Assembly (NCBI GenBank): GCA_015499995.1
Contig: JADNRV010000012.1
Location: 434,001 to 498,000, forward strand
Direction of reading: 5' to 3'
DNA length: 64,000 nucleotides
Source: Flammula alnicola
Taxonomy: Eukaryota; Basidiomycota; Agaricomycetes; Agaricales; Strophariaceae
The stretch's first letter is position 1. Every line of letters begins with the position of its first letter. Positions 24,802 through 37,661 of the stretch are shown here, one piece after another. Position numbers and translations under genes: made by a program. Under the pieces are notes generated by a model. It saw only the letters and a list, made by a program, of their open reading frames with translations, ran no database searches and was not told the origin of the DNA.

Positions 24802-26797
24802 ATGCCGGAACCACTTACGTCAAGAGCAAATCCCAAGTCTTCGTCGGAATCTAAGCCGAGGGGTGCAAACAGATCAACCAAGGTCGCTGGCAAGCTCAAA
24901 GTATTACCGGAACAACCAGAGGACCTCCCAATTCTAGGTGGCAAATCGCCTGCACGTATTTTCAAGCCGCCTAAGGACCATGCTGAGAGCGCTGGTACTA
25001 CTGGAGATAGCGACGATGGTGATATCGAAGAGAATGATGGCTCCCAGGAATACGACGTCGAGGTACGCGGAATGTTGAATGTGGACGCATGCTATACTGA
25101 CTCTTTGCAGGTCTATAATCAAATATCGCTTATACCCGAGGGTACAGCTCGCAGGGATGCCTTAAAACTGACCAAAAAGAAAGCGAAATCACTGCCGCGA
25201 GTTACAGCATATGCTACCGCGAGGTAGGCCGTACCGCTTGTTCCCTTGATGCTTTTACCAACTTTTCCTCAGTTCATACAGAATGAATGACTTGATGAAG
25301 TTCTTCCATGCCAGGAGGAACGCCTATCACACGGACCCCAAACTGATTGACGACGTGATTTATACCCCATATGTGTACGACCCCCCACCCAACGGCCACG
25401 ATAACGGCCAATCTCAGGCCACCTCTCATGCACCTACAGGCGACCTTTTGGGCATTCCAGAGCTCAGAGAAGATGAAGAAAGCGAGCATGAGGAAGCACA
25501 GAAGAAGAGGAAGTTGAGCAAATTTGATACCACTGCGACAGAGGCCGAGATATTCCTGTTCGACTACGGCACAGTTGTGATTTGGGGCATGACAGAACCC
25601 CAAGAAAAGAGATTCTTATCTTCAATGTAAGCCGTCATAATTCTTCGGAGGGAATTTTTCAATTTTTAATTTGACTTTATCTGGCCAGAAAACGTTTCGA
25701 AATCGAAAAACTTGGTCAGTATCAAGACGTATTTGCCTCATCACACCCTCATGAATGATCAGCTCTCGACGACATTGAAATGGAGGATCTAAATTATTAC
25801 TACGCAAATTACAGCAGGCAAGTTTCAAGTTTCCAAGCATCCTTTCAGTATGTTTCAGACAGATCTCTGATGTCGAGACAGAATTTATAACGATGTGATA
25901 ACACTTCGAAAAGGCTCGAGTTACATGTAGGCCGTTCCACTGCCGATCAACTGCAACCTAATTAAAACGTGGTAGGACAAAGCTGTCCTTGTCCCACGCA
26001 CTCTCGCAATCGGTGAAAATATCACTGGTGAGCAATTCGCCGTGGCTTATCTGTAACATGTCAGACATCCTGACATATGTTTAGTTTGAAGAGTTGATTT
26101 CCTCCAAGATAGAAGAAACTAAAGATATCCCAGAAGTCATTAGCGAGACGGGCAAGGTTGGCATGCCTCACAAAGGTTTGTTACACGTTTTCGGCGTGCC
26201 GCATTTTGAGGTCCCTGTTGAACATCTTGCGCAGAGATCATGCAGAAGATTGGGCAGATGTTCCTCCTTCGGACAAACATCAACTCCGTGGGTTCGGTTC
26301 TTGACTCTCCTGTACGTAAATCCTTCATACAGACTGCGAACATACTTTTCGAACAATACTTTCCAACCCTTAGGAAATCTTCTGGGTCAGTGGGATTTGT
26401 CGTTAGAAAGTCTTTTTCCGCCTTATGGGCTCACTCGTGCGCCAGAGCTATCCCGATCTTCAGCCGCTGTATGATGCGGCCCGCAGTTACCTCGAAATTC
26501 CGCAACGAATCAATTTGTTGAATACACGCGTAGAAGTTCGTCTTCGTCACCGGTGATTGTATCAACCAAATTCATTTATGCTCTACCCCAGGTTCTGCAG
26601 GACATGCTGCAATTGCTAAAAGAATCGGTGTCAAGCAAACACGCCGAACGTCTGGAACAAATTGTCATCTTCCTAATTGTTATCGAAATTGGTACGCCAA
26701 TATCTTCATTTTCCACGATTTGGGAGGTCTGAAGCATTCTCTTCATATAGTCCTTGGTATAATAACTATTCTTGTTGACTTGATGGCGACCGGTTGA
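24802..26797 (+). CDS. RMD1: RMD1/RMND1 family protein (DUF155)
   Basis: Member of the Rmd1/RMND1 family. Relatives act in meiotic nuclear division (yeast Rmd1) or mitochondrial translation (human RMND1). The N-terminus is disordered and charged. Family blocks are VTAYATAS-SYRMNDLMKFF, YTPYVYDPP, EIFLFDYGTVVIWGMTEPQEKRFL, DDIEMEDLNYYYANYSRIYNDVITLR, MTKLSLSHALSQSVKISLFEELI and IGQMFLLRTNINSVGSVLDSPEIFW. Near the end, YLEIPQRINLLNTRVEVLQDM leads to a membrane segment, IVIFLIVIEIVLGIITILVDLM, ending ATG-TGA at 26797. The splice inside NYSR|IYND appears to use a GC donor (CAG-GCAAGT). An upstream in-frame ATG at 24703 would add 33 residues. I preferred MPEPLTS at 24802. Confidence 0.92.
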
Positions 26798-27170
26798 TAC
26801 TTATAAAATCTTTGTGATACCATTTCATATTCCATACTTAGTACTTAGCACCCATCCACGGACTACCGTCCCAGTTTTTTCAGGCTCAGCTTCTCTTTCA
26901 TGCAAAAAAGCACAGGGGAATTTGGCTTAACGTTTCACCGTTGCTACACCCACACATTGTTCAATTTTAGATGGGGTAATTATTCTTGTCTTCTAAAAGG
27001 AAAGTTAGTAAGTTCGCGTACAAGCCGGCGGATATGCACGGAGGTCCGTTGCTTTGTTTAGATATTGGGGGCAGCGTCATATATTACACAGATAAATCAT
27101 AAATATACAACATATTCTTGTCAGGGAGTACATCGTAGAGGTTGCAAGTAGCAGAAGCACCGTTGGCTCG
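26798..27170. other. Convergent 3' intergenic, RMD1 / SEC5
   Basis: About 370 bp shared by two gene ends. No coding sequence or repeat seen. Confidence 0.5.
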
Positions 27171-30100
27171 TTACGTCCTCTCACTGCGCAATACATCCTT
27201 ATCTCGGGACCGGCCCGCCGAAGTACCGCTTCGACTGGCAGACGAGGAAGATGCTTTTGTTTGCCTGAAACATAAGAACTCAATGCCAGTGGCGCGGCGT
27301 GTTTCGGCAAGCGTTTTCTTTACACCATCAAGGTTCGCCTGCAAATTTTCGTCGCCTGGACGCCTTGCATACGCCTGAGATATCCGGTTATAGAGTTCAG
27401 AGAGCGTTTTCGCCGCCCCAGGTGTCACATATCGCCCCAAGGTCTGATGCATGAACTCGATCTCAAGGGTAGCCTGCATACATAAAATGTAAAAAGTAGT
27501 CTTTGGCGAACGATGAAATGATACACGTACTCGAAGCATTCCACCCATGCCAAAACGTTTCACCTGTCGGAAGCAGCGGAGAGCTTCGCTTGCAAGCTCG
27601 TCAACCAGACAACACAAAGTTCGATCCAGAAGGGCTTCGGCTATGCTGCAGACTTGGGCGTGCACACCCACAAGGGACATCAAGGTCTCATACATGTAGG
27701 GTCGGATGTCTAGCCACATGACAATGTCAAGTTCCGAGCGAGGGAGAGAGGGTAGCAAAAGAACCTACCCGTGGGTTGCGGTGTCTCATACCAGTCAATC
27801 TCGCTGCCGAGAATTCCCCAACGAATAATAGCTTTGACCTGATCGCCTTTTGATTTTACATAACCTTCAAAGAGGGTTCTGTCGAGTTCGGCCACGACAG
27901 TCATCAGTGTCTGCATAAAAGCACATGGTTAGGCTCGACTGAGACAACGTCGGTCATCGAAGGCTTTCTCGCCTTTCTGTCCTCTGTCAGAGAGATGCCG
28001 AAGGCACTCTCCAGTTGGGTAAGCATGCTGGGAATCACCGCCTTCGATAGGTGACCAAAGTTGGAAATGACGAGAAGCAAACGGGTATCCTGGAAAGTAA
28101 GTCATGAGGATCATCTCGAAAGGCAGCAAATATTAGTGCATCTAACATACGCCGTCTTTCAAGTCAAGAAGCTCTAAGGGATTCAAACCCTCCGCGACCG
28201 TATTCAAGATATCAGGGCTTTTCCCGCTCACGACCGGAGATTCATCAGAGGCAAGAAGCACCATTCCGTCAAGGATTGTATACAATGCGTCCAGGAATGC
28301 CTTTGTAATTTTTGACACAAAGTTTTGGGGTATAGGGTTCTGTTTGAGAGGTTTAGATAAAGATGAAGACGACTCGACGCCTCCAGCCAGTTTGAACGCG
28401 GCAGTGGTCATGTGTCGTTGGTACATCTCTATTTGGGAAAGGTAGCGAGTAGTGAAGGGTTCAGTGGGGCTTGCAACCCAAGCTTCCGTGAAATAAAAGA
28501 AGCCCGCGTCTACATATATGTATATTTCATAAGTAGTGGTCGCAGATCAATCGCATGAGGACGTACCTCGTAGCCACGTATTAATGAGAATATCTTCGAA
28601 CCTCCATCTGACGCTCTCCAAAAGACTTTTCAGTCCAGTATCTTGAGAAACTTCCATTCCATTGAGCTCGGCTATGGTCTCTTGTACGTCAGTGAGGATC
28701 TTTAGCAGATAATAAGCGGTACAAAGAGAGTGGGCATTTTCAGGGAGGAGAGGTGGTGGGGTGTTGTACGAGCCGCCGGGCAATGACATGACTGACACAT
28801 CGGATAATTTAAAGAATTGTGATATTAGGGAGATGTAGAGCTTCACGACGTCCAATGCCATAGTCCGGCATTGTGACGAGCTTCGACGAGCCACACTTGA
28901 CGAGCTTGATGACTATAATGCAAAAAACTGAGTTCAAGTTGAGCCAAGAGATCAAGATGATAAACCTTCTTCAGTTTTCCATCCATGAAACTTTTCGCAA
29001 TCTTCCAGAACGTGGGAAGTGACGACATCATGGTCTCAGAGACATTCTTCACCATGTCGTGAATGGCTTGCCATACAGGCTCACCGGGAGACTTGGCTAC
29101 GAGATGACAAAAGCAAGCAGATGAGAGATAATCATATCAGCAAAGGGATCCAAACCACACCAATTACAACGTCTGCCTTTTGCCCATCTAGGTCGGTTAT
29201 TGTGGTCTGGAGTTGCGCCTGGAGTGATGCTGCCAGCGCGTCGGAGGCCGTGGTACTAAACTTTGTCTTTTGGATGGTTGCTATCATGTCAGTCAGCCGA
29301 CAGTCATATGTAGATGGGAAAACCTTGCACCCTCAGGCGCACCTTCAATAGCGCCTACGGAGGACCGATATGCTTTATTCATGCGATCAAGGATATGCTT
29401 GTGGTGGCTGTCAAAATACGTCCAGACAGGATCATCGTTCGATTGCAGTTCCAAAAGCACCCTGGAAATCCATAGGTTTGGGTCAGCAGACAGAAACGGA
29501 GCTCCGCGGGACGGGGAGTTCGTACTCGAGGGTCTTTTCCTGCTCTTCCACGCTCCGACTAGAATCTTGTAGCTGTGAGATGAGTATGCTTCGCATCTCC
29601 CCCATGGCTTTCTCTACAGTGTTCCATACTTTGTCGAGAACACGCCGTTGGTGCTGCCCGGCGGCCTCGGATGCAATGTTATCTTTCGCATTCCCAATCG
29701 GTAGCAATTGGCCTGGACGGTTTTCCAACAGATACTTCCCTTTTTTGTAATCACGCAAGGCTATGTCATAACGACCCTACAATTTGGCGCTTGGAATGAG
29801 TATGTATTTTTATAGAAGAACATGGAAGCACACCGCTTCGATGGATTCGGCGATGAAGTTGGGTAAGTTGAAAAAGAATTTTGATCGTTCGAAGACACTG
29901 AGAGTGGTTCGGAGTTTCTGCGCTTTCGCGGCATTCTCAAGGACAGGCAGAAACACCTGGTTGGCCTTTTGTGCACCATCTGCAACCACGATATGAATAG
30001 TCAGAGATGGCCGCTTTCAAGAAAGCTGGAATGTTCTCACTTTTGAGATGGTCACGCAGAGGCCGGGAAGCAAACTCCGTCTCAGGATCCAAGATGCCTT

Positions 30101-30746
30101 CTTTCATTTCCGAATAAAGTGCTAGAGCGGAAAATTATCATTTCCTGATACAATGCAAACTAAAACCGTCCTTACCATCAGTAGATGACTTGACAGCAAC
30201 AAAGCGGTCAAAGTTATCCTCCACCAGTATGCGAAGCGCTTCTGATCGAGCCTCTATGGAGTTTTGCAGAAAGGCAATTCCTCTAGCCAGGTCTTGATAC
30301 GTTGCATTCGGGTGCATGGTCGACAGGAATACCTTGGGATCGAATGCCTTGGAAGTGATGAGACAAGCAGCCTCTGTTAGGATCGTTCTGGTCAAGCGCC
30401 GGTCACAATGACAACCCGGAAAGCATACTTGATTCCATTTCCATATCCCTCATCCTAGGGACCATATATAAGTTTTCAATATCCCACGAACAGAGGCCAC
30501 TCACCTCACAGTGCTTCCAAGTCCTAGAGGATCTCCTTCCATGTCTCCACCGCTTGAAGGACTGAGCAATGCCCCAGCAACGGAATCCTCAAGTTCGTGA
30601 TCGACTTCTTCCCACTTGCTGTACAACTAACATTGTCATCACAGGGTATCCTCCGGAAACACTCTCACCCACGTAGGTGTCATCGACGCGACTTTGTAGG
30701 TCTGAAGCAACGCCGCCTCGTCAACGTCGAAATTCAATCTTGTCAT
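27171..30746 (-). CDS. SEC5: Exocyst complex component SEC5
   Basis: Subunit of the exocyst, which tethers secretory vesicles to the plasma membrane during polarised growth. The start is [21 protein letters not shown] at 30746, then after an intron [13 protein letters not shown] and [10 protein letters not shown]. The conserved Sec5 domain follows: [55 protein letters not shown]. Then come [32 protein letters not shown] and many helical segments over roughly 12 exons. These include [16 protein letters not shown], the [24 protein letters not shown] block and the C-terminal helices ending [19 protein letters not shown]. The length, near 900 residues, fits the family. No break was found. Confidence 0.93.
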
Positions 30747-31175
30747 TTCGCCAGGGTAAACGTTTAGATGTGATTTAAAGGTGCGATAAAACTTGGAGGG
30801 TCGTAAGAGGGGATTTCACTGAAAGCGGGTCAACCGCATGAGTCGATAGATGATAGCCTGTGTAAGCTGTGGTAAGATGCTCTTTGTTTGAACTTCGTAT
30901 GAGCCAAGCCATTCGAACGGCCTTGGGCCGTTGTTGAGCAACGTTGTTTGCAGCTGTTAGGTTCGGGAGATATTGGCTAAGCCAGCTTTCACTTAGCACT
31001 AAGTTTAAACTTAAAGAGCGGTGAGAGTCTATGTATTCCAGAAAGACTAAAATGTAAATACATCTAGGGGTTCGTTGGAACTTCCGATATTAAACATACC
31101 ATAAGGAACATGGTAAGAGGTAGGTAAGTAATCCGCCAAGTCAGTCCTCAATTAGAAAAGGATCCGGAGAATAAG
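30747..31175. promoter_or_regulatory. Intergenic: SEC5 promoter and SCS7 3' region
   Basis: About 430 bp between two minus-strand genes. It should contain the SEC5 promoter. No coding sequence or known motif recognised. Confidence 0.4.
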
Positions 31176-32687
31176 TTATACTGGAAGGACGGTGTTGAAT
31201 ACGATGTCCCAAATCTTGCCTGAAGGTATGTTCAGTACTTATTTGGAATGTAAATTTGTTCGAATGGACTTACTGGTCACACCATACCCAAGCTCGAAGT
31301 TCTTGTAGTGATGGGCGAGATGATATTTCTTCATGTCTCTCATGTACTGCGGAAGTTTCGTATGGTGGAGGCTGTTGGTGGTCGGAGTCAGTAACTGAAC
31401 ACGCTGCAAAGAGATAAACGATGCTCACGCATAATGCATGCAATCGTATCCGACGTCTAGGTAATGACGGATTTGGCCCTTGTCAACATGAGTCAAGGAG
31501 AAGGGGAAAAAGACTCACAGAAAGTAAAAGCTCCAGAGATAATCCCATTTGCCACTGCCACCGGGAAAAGAAGGTATGCCAGTTGGGTGAAAGGAAGCTG
31601 CAAGATAAAGAAAAGGGTCGGGGGCATAACCAGCCTCAATCTATGTAACAGAAAGTCAATCATGCGTGCGACGATCGATATAATTAAAGATCACATACCG
31701 ATCCATGGGAAGGTAATGATGGATACCATGCATCAGGAAATGAAGCATAAGAAACATCGGCCTGTCTGGTAGCCACCGGTCGATATGGAACAAGAAGCGA
31801 TGCAGAGTATATTCCAGCAACGTCCAGATAAGGTTTCCGAGGAAGAAACATGCCATTGTCTTCGCAATTGACTCCGCGGGGATGAAGGAAAGATAAGACA
31901 ACGGTAGGCTAGGGTTTTCGAAGAAATCGGGGAGAGGTCCAGTAAATTGGAAAAGGGACCGCAGGAGCAGGTACACCGCGATAGGCAACCAGAATATGGG
32001 CACGATATACCATTCGGTTCGTGTGCACATCTACTCGGACAGATTTAAGGGGTCAAGCATACGTCAGAAATCTAGAAGCGTACCTCGAGAATATCTGGAC
32101 CAAATAATCGGGCGGATTCCTGCAAGTGACGGGGCTGGTGTACTTGCTGAAGATAGTAGGACTTGCTACACGAGGTAGGAGATTATGAGATTTTATGATT
32201 GTTACGACACTCTTAAACCAACACACCTGAAGTTCGCTTCCCAGACCTGTCGAAGAAGGGGTTTGCGGAGGTCCAAGAACGCGTTTTTCTCATAGTCCTT
32301 CGTCGAATCCGTCGTATCTGGATGGAAATCATCCGTAGCCACCCAATCTGTGTGGAATTTATATCAGTCAAAATGAAGAATCCTCGCGTAACGGTCTGTC
32401 TGAAACGTACCATCACGAACGACTGACTCTCCAGTCCCAAGTCTTCCAATAATGTACTCATCCAGCATATTATACGCCGCGTCCGAGTGTTCATGCCCGA
32501 GTTTGTCCTTCATGACCTCTCCAACATCCTTCCCCGCATGTTGCAAAATCAAGTCGTCACCGCCTGGATGATCGTTTAAGAAGAGAGACACGTCGTAGAC
32601 TCTGCCTTCTCTTAATACCCAACAGCTCGAGGCTTGAGAGTGTTCGGCGACGTCCTCGGGTGTATAGATACGGATTCGTTTCGACAT
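31176..32687 (-). CDS. SCS7: Fatty acid 2-hydroxylase / ceramide hydroxylase SCS7
   Basis: ER membrane di-iron enzyme that 2-hydroxylates the very long acyl chain of sphingolipids. The start is MSKRIRIYTPEDVAEH at 32687. The N-terminal cytochrome b5 domain shows CWVLREGRVYDVSLFLNDHPGGDDLIL with the haem-binding HPGG, and a second histidine in LGHEHSD. After several introns the hydroxylase domain carries the histidine boxes LEYTLHRFLFHID, FLMHGIHHYLPMDR, GYDCMHYALHH and KKYHLAHHYKNFELGYGV. Hydrophobic membrane segments lie between them. The protein ends WDIVFNTVLPV-TAA at 31176. Domain order (b5, then FA hydroxylase) and the histidine set match fungal Scs7 and animal FA2H. All metal ligands I can recognise are present. 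Confidence 0.95.
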
Positions 32688-33318
32688 CAGGAGAGGAAGG
32701 AAAGGTAGGAGGGTCAAAGGGATTAAAGCACTGAAGCAGCGCTTGAAATAAAGTTGGAAGTTGCGAGAACAAATTTGTCTCACGACTTTTCAGAATCGTA
32801 AGGGCGATTTTAAGCAGATCACGTGACCATTATATTTGATCCCGAACCAGCGCAGCGCCGCAGCCTGAATTCCTGCGTTTCTCTGGATTGCTAAAATTCG
32901 CGTTATTATTTAAGAATTCTCCTTAGACATGTAAACAGAATTCCAAGTACAATTGGAAGAGTAGCAGGAAAGCCTGTCTTGAAATACAGCTTACTGGATT
33001 TTGCCACACAAACTCTGTGTCCAGAGCGCTTACCATTCCGGGTCCCGGATCCAGAATTCTCTGGGCATCGTTCTGGAAGAGAGCCGGGGCCAGAATGATT
33101 TTTGAAAAATATGCTAGCACATTTACTTGAGGATTGAACACAGTCGCCAAGTAATGATAGACAAAAAAAAATAGGAGAAAGGATCAATGAAACCTGCTTG
33201 CGCATGGCACGGGCCAGAGCGAAAAGTTAAAAACTTCAAAGAAACACAATGGCTTTCACAATATGCAGGGATTAGACGACAGCTCTACAGGCCTACATAG
33301 GTTTGATGACCCCGACAT
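32688..33318. other. Intergenic: SCS7 promoter and acyl-CoA synthetase 3' region
   Basis: No coding region seen. The short minus ORFs at 32906-33205 lack family features and overlap each other in different frames. Confidence 0.45.
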
Positions 33319-36016
33319 TCAATCTTTATACACGCGTCCTAAATCCATCCCCACCAGTTCTCGACTCCATTTACGCAACACATGTTTCATCACTTTGCCG
33401 CTCGCGGTCTTTGGTAACTCTTCTGGGTTGCCATCTTCGTTTAGGAACCATACCCATGCAGGCGCGTTCTGGGCACGTCCGAAAGTAAATACCAAGAAAT
33501 ATGACGCAAATAAAAACAATACATACCTGGGGGTTCATACTGTCTACAACATATTGTCGTACTTCTTGTCGGGTTATACGAGTATGTGGCTCGCGAACGA
33601 CCCATGCGGCCACTATTTCGCCGTAGACAGGATCGGGAACCGCGACCGCTGCTGCTTCCCGTATCTCGGGATGGGCGGTCATCGCATTTTCGATTTGGAC
33701 AGGGAACAAATTCTTTTCGAAAAGTGGGGAATTAACCCTATGCAAATAAAATGATGTCAAAAATGATGCACGTACTTCGCCGCCCCGAATAATGATATCC
33801 TATGTACGATGGAGGTTTTTGTTCAGCCATGATGTGGGACAAAGACAGAGATTATTCGTACCTTTATCCTTCCGACGACTTTGCGGCATAGCATCAGATT
33901 TCACATTGAGAACCGAAGGTAACATATTTGAAGCTTACCACGAAGGTAACCCTCTTCGTCCATAATACCCTCATCTCCTGTATGCATCCAAAGTGTACCT
34001 TCCGCATCGGTCTTCATCACAGCCTTCGTTTGATCTTCGTCATCCCAATAACTACAGAAAACAAGCAACAATCTTTTATTAGCTCAGATGCACTCGGTAC
34101 TCAAATAAGGCGGCCACGCACCCCTTTTGCAATAGGTATCCAGCAACACAAATTTCGCCAGGCTTACCCACATCGACAACATTGCCATTCGGATCAACGA
34201 TCTTCGCCTTTACATGGGGTTGTACTTTCCCCACTGTTTCTACCCGCTTGATAATGGGGTCGTCGGGCGTGGTTTGGAAAGACACGGGGCTGGTTTCAGC
34301 TATAGATCATCAAATTAATTATCTGCTTTCAACATGAACACAGGCATACGGCATGATGGACTTACTCATCCCATAAGCATTAGTTAAATCGCGCAAATGT
34401 AGGTGCTCGATGAGACTCTTCATCAGATCGATGGGAATAGGAGACCCTGCAGCAATGCCGGTGCTGGTGTATCAAAAAGCTGCTAAGTGAGAGACAGCAG
34501 AAGGAATATTTAAGATTCGTACCGCAAAGAACTCATATCTATAGGTGCACCCTCTTCTTTGCGTTTCTCGACCTCCGAGAGCACCCCAAGGAAATGGGTG
34601 GGCACACCATGCAATGCGGTGCATCTCTCGGCCGCCACGGCATCGACAATGGCGGGCGGGTCAAAAGTGTCGGAAGGATACACAATGCATGATCCATGCG
34701 ACCAGGCCGCCAGATTTCCCAGAACGAGGCGTATTTTGAGATGCTAGGTAAGTTTCTCGCAAGGTTCTAAATAGTACAGAGGACTTATCAAAACAATGGA
34801 ATAATGGAGGGACATTGCCTACAGAGCAGAGCAAGATCAGAAGTATTTGGTAAAGAGTTCGAACGAATGGCGTACATAGAATGTCCTTCTCGGTCAGTCG
34901 CATGCATCGACCTATTGATATTCCGTTGTTGAGAAGATTGGAATGAGTAAGCTAATAAGATGAGCAAATTGAAAGTCGGGGAGAAAGGCCGGCAGCATAC
35001 AGAGACAGCTTTTGGCGACCCAGTCGTCCCACTATCACAATAATGTAAGTATTAGAAAACACCCAACAAAAAATATGCCAAGTAATACCTGGTAAACTGC
35101 AGATTGATAACTTCATCATTCTTTAGTCCAGAGGAAATATCCATCTGCACCCGAGACTCTTGAGTATAAACTTCCCTCCAAATCAGAATTTCTCTCCAAT
35201 CCACTGTGCCCTTGATGTGCAATTTTGCCAAATCCGCCTGAGCTTCTTGAGCGTTGTCCACTACGACCAAGTTGCGTAGCTCTGGAATATCCGCAATCTG
35301 CAGCTCTCCTGGATGAGCGCTTCGAATCTCCGGAAAGGCTTCTGCCAACATTCGAACGTAGGCGGAGGATCTTAAACGAGGCACGACAAAAAGGTGCTTG
35401 ACACCAACTAGATTGAGGGTGGCTGCCTGTGTCGTAGGGTAAGCAAACAGATGGTGATATTAATTCGATGGACTGACCAGTTCGGTCAGGCGATACGCTG
35501 GGTTGAGCGTCACTAGGACGGCTCCAATGCTAGCACAGGCCCATTGAAGCATGGCGTATGCGCTGAAGAAGAAACCAGTTAGCTCGCGCGCCATCGAGAG
35601 TACCAACACGTTTGTACATACCTATTGTTCCCCATGACTACTCCAACACGGTCTCCTTTCTGCACCCCCATCCCCAGCAGTCCTCTCGCGAGCGCATTGA
35701 TGTGTCTGTCGAACTCCACGAAATCCCATGCCAGGTGAGTTGTAACGTTTAGGTTACGCGACGGCGGACCACCATGGGATCGAGGTGCTTCCTTCCTGCA
35801 AATTAGAGCCGGGCGAGTGCTATGCCTCGCCAATATCTCCGTGTTGAAGTAGTCCGGGAGCGTTTTCATAGACAATGGTGGCTCGAGAGGACCTTGCGTT
35901 GAGGACTTTGTTAAACACCGTTTGGCATTCAGAAATTGGGCAGAGAGGTGGCGAGTATTTCGCAAAGAGTTTCTGGCCAACGACATGGATGATATGGGGG
36001 AAAGACGAGTGGCCAT
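33319..36016 (-). CDS. Medium-chain-type acyl-CoA synthetase (AMP-forming, ACSF2-like), probably mitochondrial
   Basis: ANL-superfamily ligase that activates a carboxylic acid to its CoA thioester through an acyl-AMP. The N-terminus (MATRLSPISSMSLARNSLRNTRHLSAQF) is rich in Arg and Ser and free of acids, as in mitochondrial presequences. The domain starts VEFDRHINALARGLLGMGVQKGDRVGVVMGNN. The phosphate loop SGTTGSPKAVS is split by an intron at about 35035-35090. NVPPLFHCFG, NAYGMAETSPVS, LWMHTGDEGIMDEEGYLRVVGR and GGENLFPVQIE follow. The C-terminal catalytic lysine lies in ELPKTASGKVMKHVLRKW. The last exon ends DLGRVYKD at 33319. About twelve short introns. These motifs resemble human ACSF2, but the preferred acid cannot be read from sequence. 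Confidence 0.92.
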
Positions 36017-37661
36017 TGATACCCCATCTTCAAGCTCCTGTTTACGTTCACATGAGCGAGTTCAGGTTAGTCATGTGGGACGCCTGAAACCCCTGATATT
36101 CAACATTGGTTAACACGGATGCAGTCCGATGAACAAATTACGCACCCGTTGTCGATTGATACTTTGAGGTAATAGGACAGAGTAAAAGATACATCTAGTT
36201 CAACATCGAAAGACAAGAGGAAGCAACGCTTTCAGGGGATGCATTTACAGTTTGGCGAGACCGGGCCGGCGTCAGCCTGGCCAAAAAATAGTTGAACGTT
36301 GGATTGTCATGATGCAGTACAGTCAGTTCTTCTAAAGTTCCAACCACTAGCCTCATACTGCCCATAGCTATTAGCATCAATGGCACTGTCGTGGCGTGTC
36401 ATGATTTTGATCCCTCCTTGGAAACTCATGCCTCTGCTGGTATTCGCAAACAGACAATTTCTGCCCTACTTGAACTGGGACGTGCCAGACGTGCCAGGGC
36501 GGTGAAAACCCCAATGATGGCGTCGGTGACAAGATCTCAGAAACTTGTCTGATATGATGGACATGATCCCAAGATAGTCGATGGCTGTCCAAAGTTTCAC
36601 CCACTCAGTCAAGCTCAGGTCATATTTTCTTCAACTTACGGTACTCCAATTCCATGAATGAGAAGCACCACTTACATCCACCACTCTTATCAAGTTACTT
36701 TCCCTCGCATTGGAGTCGGTAAACGCCATCAGAGCTATAAGCGGCTCCCGAGGTGACCTTTCCCTCACCAACGGGTTTTGTTCTCTCACGAACCTCTCAC
36801 GAACTTTATCAGATTTCATATCAATCGGTACTAGGCGGTGGCCTACTTGAATGGTTCGCTTGCTTTCATAGCCGATATCGCTTTCAAAAAAATTTCCTCG
36901 CCATCTTTCCTTGAACGAGGGTCAATTCCCTGACATCTCGCGGTTGAATGAACTCGTTGATATATCATGACATCAAGAAGGTCGACGGGTTCAATCTGGG
37001 AATAATACTTATTCCAAGCTGGTGGGGCATGCGCGGCTAAAATTATTCCGGATATATTCGTTAGTCACCGCGACTGCGGAATGGAGGCTTATGCACATGG
37101 TTGGCGGCGAGCGCTTGAACCGCACAAACAGGTTATTCCATGCTGTATACACCCGGAAATCCTGCACGCTGGGAAATCGCACACTGGGAAATGTAAACCA
37201 ATGGCCGGTTCAGCACCAACCAGATACGACGCCTCAGGTCTCTGGAGGTGTATATTTGCTACCGCTGATCTTCCAGCGAAGAATTCGACTATACATATAC
37301 TGTATCTCGAGGCTATATCAGGCCAACATCCTCGATCAACTAGGAAATCTGTTCCAGAGGTCGCACGTCCGAAAGCTTATTTCGATGGCATCGCGACTGA
37401 GAACCGCCTTACCGGGTTTGTATGCATTTTCGCATACACCATTCTATGTCAGGTAATCACCTTCACACTGACAGCTACCCAGGACCCACCCATTCCATCA
37501 ATATCACACAGCGCTCCAATGAAGGCGGGCGTGGACAACCTTTAAATACCTCGAGGTGTGCTTCGATGCCGACTTTCTTTTTTAGCTTTGGCTCCCTCTT
37601 CCATCACTCCTTGTCACTCGTTTATCCCTCATCCACTCCTCGCGGTTGTAGATAAGCGAAG
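36017..37661. other. Intergenic 1.6 kb
   Basis: No gene is supported. Two overlapping plus ORFs (37022-37456, 37081-37545) and minus ORFs (36377-36819) have no known motif. Short tandem copies of CACACTGGGAAAT-like sequence near 37168-37195 and CTCTCACGAAC near 36784-36805 were noticed. The segment before 37662 should be the promoter of the membrane-protein gene. Confidence 0.45.

Noticed and set aside
37022..37545. Two overlapping ORFs of 144 and 154 codons
   Set aside because: Different frames over the same bases, no family features; more likely promoter sequence.
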